Below, in pieces: positions 6,497-12,311 of a DNA stretch of 16,228 nucleotides; the first letter of the stretch is position 1, and each line of letters begins with the position of its first letter. A program made the translations under genes and the position numbers. The notes under the pieces were generated by a model that saw only the letters and a program-made list of their open reading frames with translations, ran no database searches and was not told the DNA's origin. Origin of the DNA: JBCBTJ01 sp964597685 (GTDB lineage: Bacteria > Pseudomonadota > Alphaproteobacteria > Caulobacterales > Hyphomonadaceae); the NCBI GenBank assembly GCA_964597685.1, contig CAZQZC010000056.1, positions 1-16,228 of the forward strand. Direction: 5' to 3'.

Positions 6497-6919
6497 CTAT
6501 TCCGGCGCGACGGGCAGGATCCGGGAATCGGGGCGGATCGGAACGTCGTTGATGCTTGCGGTTCGGGTCTGCATCCGGCCGTCTTCAGCAAAGACCCAAT
6601 GCTCAAGACCATAGGCGCGGTAGGTTCCGCCGCTGTCCGTGCGGTATTCGTAGTGGAACTGAACGGCGATACGATTGCCGGCGAACGTGAACAGCTCTTT
6701 CTTGAGCCGATAGTCGAGCTCCCGCCCCCATTTGCGCTGGAGAAAGGCCCGCACGGCTTCGCGCCCCTCCAGGAACTCGTTTCGGTTTCGCCAGACCGTG
6801 TCTTCGGTATAGGCGAGGACGACCTTGTCGGGATCGCGGGTGTTCCAAAGATCTTCCGCCGCCTGCACCTTCGCGCGGGCGGTCTCCTCAGTGAATGGAG
6901 GAACGAGCGCACTGGTCAT
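6497..6919 (-). CDS. DUF1348 family protein (NTF2/SnoaL-like fold)
   Basis: The 140-residue protein matches DUF1348 almost throughout: PPFTEETARAKV (7-18), AEDLWNTRDPDKVVLAYTED (21-40), WRNRNEFLEGREAVRAFLQRKW (43-64), KELFTFAGNRIAVQFHYEY (74-92) and ASINDVPI (121-128). The family belongs to the NTF2-like cone-shaped alpha+beta folds; its substrate or ligand is not known. The ATG at 6919 follows the GST stop codon with no gap (TAG-ATG), and AGGAGG 8 nt upstream lies inside the GST coding end, so the two are translationally coupled. DUF1348 genes usually occur alone or near stress and aldehyde genes as far as I recall. Its place inside a cys operon is unusual. Confidence 0.92.
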   Translation of the reverse strand: MTSALVPPFTEETARAKVQAAEDLWNTRDPDKVVLAYTEDTVWRNRNEFLEGREAVRAFLQRKWGRELDYRLKKELFTFAGNRIAVQFHYEYRTDSGGTYRAYGLEHWVFAEDGRMQTRTASINDVPIRPDSRILPVAPE

Positions 6920-7549
6920 CTATGCGGCCTCCTGGGCGTGGCCGATGCCAAGCTCGCGCTCGACGCGCGCAACCCATCTTTGCACAGCGGGAAACTCGTC
7001 GAGGTCGAAGCCGCCTTCATGGGCGACGCGCGTATAGGCGACGAGCGCGATGTCGGCGAGCGTCATGGATTGCCCGACCAACCAATCGGAGAATTGCAGC
7101 TGCAGCTCCATGACGCCCAGCGCCCGGCGGCCCCTCGCCAGCAAATTGGGATCGAGATCGCCCTCGGCGATGTTCTGGAATTTCAGCTTCGACCGGCGCA
7201 CCGCGATATAGGGCTCGTGGGAATATTGCTCCCAGAACAGCCAACTCATCATCTGGGCGCGCTGAAACGGGTCGGTGGGGATCAGCGCAGATCCCGCCGC
7301 TTCGGCGAGATGCAGCATAATCGCATTGGATTGCGGCAGAACCCGCCCATCCGGCCAACGCGCCAGGGGCACCTGGCCCGCCGGATTGACCGCCAAGAAT
7401 TCCTCCGTCCCGGCTTCGCCGGCGAAGATATCGACCTCGACCCAATCGTACTCGACGCCCAGAACGTCGGCGACCCAGCGCGGCTTCAGGCAATTCCCGC
7501 TTTCGCAATTGCCGTAGAGGGTCAGTTTCTCTATCTCGCGAACGATCAT
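6920..7549 (-). CDS. Glutathione S-transferase family protein
   Basis: The 209-residue protein has the full two-domain GST layout. The thioredoxin-like N-terminal domain carries the candidate active site CESGNCLKP (Cys15, Ser17, Cys20), the cis-proline loop QVP (Pro61) and the glutathione-binding QSNA (73-76). An all-alpha domain contains SWLFWEQYSHEPYIAVRR and the N-capping motif region MTLADIALVAYTRV. The CxxxxC spacing around Ser17 is not a classical CxxC. The ATG at 7549 overlaps the DUF2849 stop as TGATG and has GGAGG 7 nt upstream; an in-frame TTG at 7552 is not needed. It lies within the sulfur operon, so a role in handling reactive sulfur species, glutathione persulfide or electrophiles is a reasonable inference. 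The reaction cannot be named. Confidence 0.92.
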   Translation of the reverse strand: MIVREIEKLTLYGNCESGNCLKPRWVADVLGVEYDWVEVDIFAGEAGTEEFLAVNPAGQVPLARWPDGRVLPQSNAIMLHLAEAAGSALIPTDPFQRAQMMSWLFWEQYSHEPYIAVRRSKLKFQNIAEGDLDPNLLARGRRALGVMELQLQFSDWLVGQSMTLADIALVAYTRVAHEGGFDLDEFPAVQRWVARVERELGIGHAQEAA

Positions 7550-7887
7550 CAAACAGCCTCCGTCATCTCGCGCTTCGGACGCGCTTTGGCGAATTCCGGG
7601 TGGGTTGTCGGCCCCTCGGCGCGGATGCGCTCGCGGATCGTTTCGCGCCCGGTGATCGCGCCCTCGGGCGTGACTTCCATGAAATACGGATCGTTGACGA
7701 TTGTCTCGGCGGCCAAGGCTTCAGCCAAGCGAGCCTCAGCCTCGTCGCCCGTGAACACGCCAATCTCGGCCTGGGATTCCGACCAGCCGCCGGTTGACGT
7801 CATCCAGACCACCGCGCCGGTCTGCGTGTTCCAGGCGGTCACCGCTTTGGGCGCGTCATGTTTAATCTTCGGACGGACGGACGTCAT
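7549..7887 (-). CDS. DUF2849 protein of the sulfur-assimilation operon
   Basis: The 112-residue protein contains the DUF2849 pattern: VTAWNTQTGAVVWMTSTGGWS (16-36), then a helical region ALAAETIVNDPYFMEV and RETIRERIRAEGPTTHPEF. Members are small cytosolic proteins of alphaproteobacteria usually encoded between cysG and cysI; function unknown. The ATG at 7887 overlaps the cysG stop by 4 bp (ATGA) and its own stop overlaps the GST start (TGATG), so it is tightly coupled on both sides. In the arrangement I know from this class DUF2849 directly precedes cysI; here two genes intervene. Confidence 0.9.
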   Translation of the reverse strand: MTSVRPKIKHDAPKAVTAWNTQTGAVVWMTSTGGWSESQAEIGVFTGDEAEARLAEALAAETIVNDPYFMEVTPEGAITGRETIRERIRAEGPTTHPEFAKARPKREMTEAV

Positions 7888-9272
7888 GCGGCGGCCTCTT
7901 CAAGTTGCAGACTAAGCGCCTCCAGCGGCAGGCCGGCCACCTCCCCGATGACGAGGAGAGCCGGGCCTTTTATGCCCCGCCGGGCGATCAGGCTCGGGAG
8001 TTCGGACAGCGCGCCATACGCGCGGATTTCGTTCGGCCGCGTCCCGTTCTCAATCACGGCGACAGGCGTCGACGGCGCGCGCCCCTGGCGCAGAAGATTC
8101 TCGGCGATGGCGGGCGCTGTTCCAACGCCCATGAACACAATCACCGTCTGGTTCGCGCGCGCCAGGGCGGCCCAGTCCAGATCGGGCGTCCCGCCCGCCT
8201 TGGCGTGACCGGTGACAAAGGTGACCGATTGGGCGTGGTCGCGGTGGGTCAGCGGCAAGCCGGCGGACGCCGCGCAGCCAAGCGCCGAGGACACGCCCGG
8301 CGTCACATGGGCCTCCACCCCTGCGGCCTGCAGCGCCTGCAGCTCTTCGCCGCCCCGGCCGAACACAAAGGGATCCCCGCCCTTCAACCGCACGACGCGC
8401 TTGCCCTCGCGCGCCGCCTTGACGAGCAGATCATGGATCTCGTCTTGCGGGACAGAATGGTCGCCTTTGGACTTGCCCACGGGCACGCGCTCCGCGTCGC
8501 GGCGGACAAGGTCGAGGATCTCCTCGGAGACAAGGCGGTCGTAGAAGACGGTGTCGGCGTCCTGAATCAATCGCAGAGCCTTCAAAGTCAGAAGCTCTGG
8601 ATCGCCGGGCCCGGCTCCAACGATATGGACGACGCCCATATCGGCCGGCTCACGCAACGCCTCGCGCATGGCGGCTTCTGCGCCGTCGAGATCGCCAGCA
8701 TACGCCCGCTCCGCCGCGGCTCCGTTCAACACGCGCTCCCAGAACCGCCGACGGCCGTCCTCGGTCGGAATGGCGGATTTCACCGCGGACCGCATCCGCT
8801 TCGACAGCGCGGCGAGATCGCCGATCCGCTGGGGCAGCAGCGCCTCGAGCTTGGCGCGGACGGATTTCGCAAGAACGGGCGCTGCGCCGCCCGTCGCGAC
8901 AGCCGCGACAAGCTCGCCGCGGTCCAGGATCGACGGCACCGTGAAGTCGCAGAGCTCCGGCCGGTCGACGGCGTTGACAGGCGCGCCGGCCGATTTGGCC
9001 AGCGACACGGCCGCTTCCGCTTCGGCGTCGTCCTCGAGCGCGACAATGGCGAAGGCGGCGCCGTCAAGCGCCTGACCCGCGTGCACTGGATCGATCACTT
9101 CGACGTGAGCGCCGAATTCACGGTCGAATTCCGGCTCCAGAGCGTCGGCGACGACGCGGATTTGCGCCGGCGTCTTGGCCAGAAGCCGTACTTTCCGGCG
9201 GGCGTTCTCACCGCCGCCGAACACCACGACATGGGCGTGGTCCATGCGAAAAAAGGTAGGAAACAGGCGCAC
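7884..9272 (-). CDS. cysG: Siroheme synthase CysG (dehydrogenase/ferrochelatase plus SUMT)
   Basis: The 462-residue protein makes siroheme from uroporphyrinogen III. The N-terminal Rossmann half (1-115) has FGGGENARRKVRLL (18-31) and DFTVPSILDRG (109-119), giving precorrin-2 dehydrogenase and ferrochelatase activity. The C-terminal SAM-dependent methyltransferase half has VGAGPGDPELLTLKA (218-232), VYDRL-like FYDRL, and RLKGGDPFVFGRGGEE (295-310). The start is a GTG at 9272, giving (M)RLFPTFFRMD as in other CysG proteins, with GAGGG about 6 nt upstream. It is the first gene of the operon, divergent from the LysR gene, and supplies the cofactor of CysI. The NAD-binding glycine motif has Asn where Val is usual (GGGENA versus GGGxVA), probably tolerated. 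Confidence 0.94.
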   Translation of the reverse strand: MRLFPTFFRMDHAHVVVFGGGENARRKVRLLAKTPAQIRVVADALEPEFDREFGAHVEVIDPVHAGQALDGAAFAIVALEDDAEAEAAVSLAKSAGAPVNAVDRPELCDFTVPSILDRGELVAAVATGGAAPVLAKSVRAKLEALLPQRIGDLAALSKRMRSAVKSAIPTEDGRRRFWERVLNGAAAERAYAGDLDGAEAAMREALREPADMGVVHIVGAGPGDPELLTLKALRLIQDADTVFYDRLVSEEILDLVRRDAERVPVGKSKGDHSVPQDEIHDLLVKAAREGKRVVRLKGGDPFVFGRGGEELQALQAAGVEAHVTPGVSSALGCAASAGLPLTHRDHAQSVTFVTGHAKAGGTPDLDWAALARANQTVIVFMGVGTAPAIAENLLRQGRAPSTPVAVIENGTRPNEIRAYGALSELPSLIARRGIKGPALLVIGEVAGLPLEALSLQLEEAAA

Positions 9273-9373
9273 CGATATCCCTCGAAGCCGGTTGCATTGG
9301 GGCCATAGGTGGCTGTTGACCTCGCTGCGGCAAGCGGCGAAGCCTTAGGTCACCCTTTAGAGATACTGAAACG
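9273..9373. promoter_or_regulatory. Divergent cysG / lysR control region
   Basis: This 101-bp gap is the only place for the operon promoter and the LysR gene promoter. It contains an inverted repeat TGACCT (9317-9322) and AGGTCA (9347-9352) separated by 24 bases. Closer to the LysR start, CTTTAG and CTGAAA form a shorter imperfect inverted repeat around AGATA (9354-9370). LysR proteins usually bind T-N11-A palindromes in such divergent regions; the match here is suggestive, not diagnostic. I found no -35/-10 pair good enough to name on either strand. Confidence 0.45.
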
Positions 9374-10306
9374 ATGTCCGACCCGACCGACCGCCTGCCG
9401 CCCCTGAACGCGCTACGGGCCTTTGAGGTCGCCGCCCGGCGCCTCTCCTTCACAAAGGCTGCAGAAGACCTAAACGTCACGCCCGGCGCCATCAGCCAGC
9501 AGATCCGTCAGCTTGAGGATTACGCCGGCGCGCCCCTGTTCAAGCGCACGGGGCGTTCGGTGCTATTGACGGATTCCGCCCAAGCCGCCCTGCCCCTCGT
9601 TCGCGACGCCTTCGAGCGCATCGCCGAGGCCGGACGGGTGATGCAATCGCCGGCGCGCAAGGGTCGGGTCATGGTCTCTTGCGCGCCCTCCTTCGCGGCG
9701 AAATGGCTAGCGCCGCGCCTCGAGGCGTTTCACAATTCCCATGACGGGATCGAGGCCTGGATATCGGCGGATATGTCCCTCACGGACTTCGCGGTCGCCG
9801 ACGCCGATGTCGCGATCCGCTATGGCCGGGGGGATTATGAAGGCCTGAAATCCGAACTCTTGATGGACGAGACGGTGCTGCCGGTCTGCGCTCCGGCGCT
9901 CCTGACAGGCGCCAACGCCATCAACCGGCCGGCGGATCTCGCCCGCCACACTTTGCTGCATGACGAAAGCCCGGAAAACGACCCCTCCTGCCCGGATTGG
10001 GCGAGCTGGCTGCGCGCGCGCCACGTCGAGGGCGTCGACGCAGGCCGCGGGCCGCGTTTCAACCAGGCGGTTTTGGTGATTGAGGCCGCGGTCTCCGGCC
10101 AAGGCGTCGCGCTGGCCAAACGGGCCGTCGCCGCCTCCGACCTCGCCGCCGGACGGCTCGTCGCTCCCTTCGCAGACGGATCCACGCCAATCGACTTCGG
10201 CTATTGGATTGTTTGGCCCAATGGCCGTCATTTGTCGCAGGAGGTGCGCGCATTCTTGAAATGGCTGAAGGCCGAAGCGGCGAGCTCGGAGGTCGTCGGC
10301 GTATGA
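9374..10306 (+). CDS. LysR-family transcriptional regulator, GcvA-like
   Basis: The 310-residue protein has an N-terminal winged helix-turn-helix (residues about 10-68): LPPLNALRAFEVAARRLSF, then TKAAEDLNVTPGAISQQIRQLED and LFKRTGRSVLLTDSA. The effector-binding domain (about 93-300) has GRVMVSCAPSFAAKWLAPRL and the GcvA-subgroup ADVAIRYGRGDYEGLKSELL. The ATG at 9374 follows an A-rich leader without a strong Shine-Dalgarno site. By position it probably controls the divergent cysG operon, like CysB or Cbl elsewhere, although its sequence is of the GcvA type and not CysB-like. The effector is unknown; O-acetylserine, sulfite or APS are only guesses from context. Confidence 0.93.
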   Translation: MSDPTDRLPPLNALRAFEVAARRLSFTKAAEDLNVTPGAISQQIRQLEDYAGAPLFKRTGRSVLLTDSAQAALPLVRDAFERIAEAGRVMQSPARKGRVMVSCAPSFAAKWLAPRLEAFHNSHDGIEAWISADMSLTDFAVADADVAIRYGRGDYEGLKSELLMDETVLPVCAPALLTGANAINRPADLARHTLLHDESPENDPSCPDWASWLRARHVEGVDAGRGPRFNQAVLVIEAAVSGQGVALAKRAVAASDLAAGRLVAPFADGSTPIDFGYWIVWPNGRHLSQEVRAFLKWLKAEAASSEVVGV

Positions 10307-10366
10307 TGGAACGCCGTCGACGCGCGAATATCGCATCAGAAAATCTAAAAGGCGTGTGATGAGGCT

Positions 10367-10394
10367 TTGCTTCACCCGTCCGGTCATTTATGTG
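10367..10394 (+). promoter_or_regulatory. Possible fpr promoter
   Basis: TTGCTT (10367-10372) and TATGTG (10389-10394) are separated by 16 bases and lie about 30 nt before the fpr ATG. Each hexamer matches the sigma70 consensus at 3-4 positions only. The 117-bp gap after the LysR gene suggests fpr can be transcribed on its own. Confidence 0.3.
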
Positions 10395-10423
10395 CGCCTC
10401 TGGTGTAAAGAACAGGATAAACC

Positions 10424-11239
10424 ATGACCGCGACCGCCGCCGTGGCCCAAGAAAAGCCCGCGAACCCGAACGCGCCGACCGCGCAGAAAGTGCTGTCGGT
10501 CAAGCATTACACCGACCGTCTCTTCGCGTTCCGCATCGAACGTCCGCAGAGCTTCCGGTTCCGCTCCGGCGAATTCGTTATGATCGGGTTGCCGAAAGAA
10601 GACGGACGGCCGCTTCTGCGCGCCTATTCAGTCGCGTCTCCCGCCTGGGACGAGGAGCTTGAATTTTTCTCGATCAAAGTGCCCGACGGTCCGCTGACCT
10701 CGCGCCTGCAAGCCATTCAGCCGGGCGACCACGTATTGCTCGGAAAGAAGCCGACCGGAACGCTCGTCAATGACGCGCTTTTGGGCGGCAAGCGGCTTTA
10801 CATGTTCTCCACCGGCACCGGTTTCGCGCCGTTCGCCAGCTTGATCCGCGATCCGGATACGTATTCCCGTTTCGAACAGGTGATCGTCACCCATACGTGC
10901 CGCGAAGTGGCGGAGCTGCAATACGGCTTCGACACCGTCCAGGCGGCCAAGGACGATCCGCTTGTCGGTGAAGAGGCGAGCGCGCAATTGGTGCATTTCG
11001 CCTCCTGCACGCGCGAGGACTACACCGAGACCGGGCGCATCACAGATCTGATCAAGTCGGGCGAATTGTTCGATCGGCTGGGCGTTCCGCCGCTGAACCC
11101 TGAGACGGACCGAGGGATGATCTGCGGCTCCATGGAAATGATTCAGGACACCAAGCAGCTGATGATCGACGCCGGCCTGACAGAGGGGTCGAACGCCGCG
11201 CCGGCTGAATTCGTGATTGAGAAGGCCTTCGCGGGCTAA
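10424..11239 (+). CDS. fpr: Ferredoxin--NADP(+) reductase
   Basis: The 271-residue FAD enzyme exchanges electrons between NADPH and ferredoxin or flavodoxin. It shows the flavin motif RAYSVAS (66-72), the glycine-rich NADP-binding GTGFAPFASLIRDP (131-144), THTCREVAELQYG, and CGSMEM (234-239). The C-terminus is EFVIEKAFAG, in the form typical of bacterial subclass I reductases, without the aromatic-last residue of plant FNR. The ATG at 10424 has AGGA 6-7 nt upstream; the first 20 residues are Ala/Pro-rich and probably disordered. With no CysJ flavoprotein present, this reductase plus ferredoxin is the likely electron source of CysI, which agrees with its place beside the cys operon. It also could serve oxidative-stress defence, the classic Fpr role. 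Confidence 0.94.
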   Translation: MTATAAVAQEKPANPNAPTAQKVLSVKHYTDRLFAFRIERPQSFRFRSGEFVMIGLPKEDGRPLLRAYSVASPAWDEELEFFSIKVPDGPLTSRLQAIQPGDHVLLGKKPTGTLVNDALLGGKRLYMFSTGTGFAPFASLIRDPDTYSRFEQVIVTHTCREVAELQYGFDTVQAAKDDPLVGEEASAQLVHFASCTREDYTETGRITDLIKSGELFDRLGVPPLNPETDRGMICGSMEMIQDTKQLMIDAGLTEGSNAAPAEFVIEKAFAG

Positions 11240-11322
11240 CGACCCCGCGCCCGATCGACGCAACACGCCCTTTTTTCAGTTCGCTCAGCCCTATATGCGT
11301 TCGAACGTCGAGCGAGGCCGCC

Positions 11323-11667
11323 ATGACCACTTACACTTCCGATCCCCGCCGCCATACGGCCGTCACAGCGGAGACCATGGCCGACGTGCGCTACGAGATC
11401 GACCGTCTCGATCGGCTGCTGGTCGAACTCATCACCGAACGCCAAAGCTTCATGGACGCCGCGGCGCGCATTAAGGGCGACCGGAACGTCGTGCACGATC
11501 GCGCACGAATTGAAGACGTTGTCTCCAAGGTCCTGGCGGAGTGCGCGCGCGCCGGCCTGTCGCCCGCCATCGCCGAGCCCGTGTGGCGGACCATGATCGA
11601 TCGGTGCATCGCTTACGAGTTCAGATCTTTCGACGCGCTTGAGGAAACAGAGCCCGCAATGTCGTGA
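11323..11667 (+). CDS. Chorismate mutase, AroQ type (PchB-like)
   Basis: The 114-residue protein is a stand-alone all-helical AroQ chorismate mutase converting chorismate to prephenate for phenylalanine and tyrosine. Helix 1 is MADVRYEIDRLDRLLVELITERQSF (19-43) with catalytic Arg candidates. AARIK (Lys51) and RARIEDVVSKV (60-70) follow, then GLSPAIAEPVWRTMID (78-93) and IAYEF. The layout also matches isochorismate pyruvate lyases (PchB), so that activity cannot be excluded; no siderophore genes are near. The ATG at 11323 has GAGG 6 nt upstream. Its last 55 bp overlap the convergent Hpt gene. A T6 run at 11271-11276 and TATATG at 11292-11297 upstream may mark the fpr terminator or the promoter but are not decisive. 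Confidence 0.88.
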   Translation: MTTYTSDPRRHTAVTAETMADVRYEIDRLDRLLVELITERQSFMDAAARIKGDRNVVHDRARIEDVVSKVLAECARAGLSPAIAEPVWRTMIDRCIAYEFRSFDALEETEPAMS

Positions 11668-12014
11668 GACGCGATGGCAAGCGCCTCCAGAGCTTGCGCC
11701 AATTCGTCCTTCACGTCGGATAGCGCGACGGCGGCCTCCACCCGCTCCACGGCGCGGTCTGACCTTCCAAGCGTCTCGGCTCGACCGCACGTCTCCGCCA
11801 ATCTCAACGCCCCAGCGCCCGCTGCTGCGCCCTTGATCGAGTGCGCGGCGTTCGCCCATTGCGTCGGAGGCGACCCTGGATCGAGCATACGCGCCCAAAC
11901 CGCGGCCTGCTCCCGGAAAATATCGATAATCTCCAAGGCGAGATCGCGATCGCCTCCTGTCATCGCCATTAGATGGGATTTGTCGAAAACCGCCGGAGAC
12001 GCGTCTTCATCCAT
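11613..12014 (-). CDS. Single-domain histidine phosphotransfer (Hpt) protein
   Basis: The 133-residue protein is a lone Hpt domain that would carry phosphate between a hybrid kinase and a response regulator. The phosphorylation site is AAHSIKGAAAGAGALRL with His58, on the second helix of the expected four-helix bundle; the helices run about 22-44, 52-68, 69-85 and 86-119. The ATG at 12014 is used because GAGGG lies 7 nt upstream; a TTG at 12047 would add 11 residues. The last 14-18 residues (Ser-rich) are encoded in the 55-bp overlap with the convergent chorismate mutase gene. No kinase or regulator is in the window, so partners are unknown; ShpA of Caulobacter is a characterised protein of similar design, not a demonstrated orthologue. 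Confidence 0.87.
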   Translation of the reverse strand: MDEDASPAVFDKSHLMAMTGGDRDLALEIIDIFREQAAVWARMLDPGSPPTQWANAAHSIKGAAAGAGALRLAETCGRAETLGRSDRAVERVEAAVALSDVKDELAQALEALAIASHDIAGSVSSSASKDLNS

Positions 12015-12021
12015 TTCCAGT

Positions 12022-12026
12022 CCCTC
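12022..12026 (-). promoter_or_regulatory. Ribosome-binding site deciding the Hpt start
   Basis: Read on the minus strand this is GAGGG, 7 nt before the ATG at 12014. It favours the 133-residue product over the TTG-initiated 144-residue form. Confidence 0.5.
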
Positions 12027-12110
12027 GAAAAACGGCTGCAACCTCAATTGATATTGAAAATTAACGTAACCGATGCTAGTTCCAAGTCTTGGTTATATGG
12101 TGGCTGGCCA

Positions 12111-12251
12111 ATGCTGGGACTTCTCATTGCCTTTCGCAACCTGCTCCTCGCCGTTCTGCTCGGCTGGATCGGCTTCGACTCTGCGCCGGCCGACGCCCCG
12201 TCAGATGACGCCGATAATCGCTCTGCGACGCACACCACCTGCTACGGCTAA
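12111..12251 (+). CDS. Possible 46-residue membrane peptide
   Basis: From the ATG at 12111 the frame encodes MLGLLIAFRNLLLAVLLGW and then a polar, acidic tail ending THTTCYG. The first 20-22 residues would form one membrane helix with a single Arg inside, followed by about 24 hydrophilic residues. The frame is open further upstream to 11973, but that extension lies antisense to the Hpt gene and is not credible. There is no strong ribosome-binding site (only GGTGG 7-11 nt upstream). It sits alone in the otherwise empty gap 12015-12311, on the strand of the coiled-coil gene. Real small membrane protein or chance frame cannot be settled here. Confidence 0.4.
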   Translation: MLGLLIAFRNLLLAVLLGWIGFDSAPADAPSDDADNRSATHTTCYG

Positions 12252-12311
12252 CACATACGACGTATTCACGCCGGGTCTTGCGCGCTATGATCGCGTTGGG
12301 AGAGTGGCGTA

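Noticed and set aside
4592..7915. An 1107-codon open frame on the plus strand across cysI, DUF1348, GST and DUF2849
   Set aside because: It is antisense to four genes with clear family matches. GC-rich codon bias suppresses stop codons in this antisense frame, and the translation looks like no known protein.
7905..9308. A 467-codon plus-strand frame opposite cysG
   Set aside because: It is a shadow of cysG, with Arg/Gly-rich composition and no recognisable motifs.
11231..11276. Intrinsic terminator after fpr (GCGGG/CCCGC stem and T6 run)
   Set aside because: The stem (11231-11248) ends 22 nt before the T-run at 11271-11276 and overlaps the fpr stop, so the geometry does not fit an intrinsic terminator.
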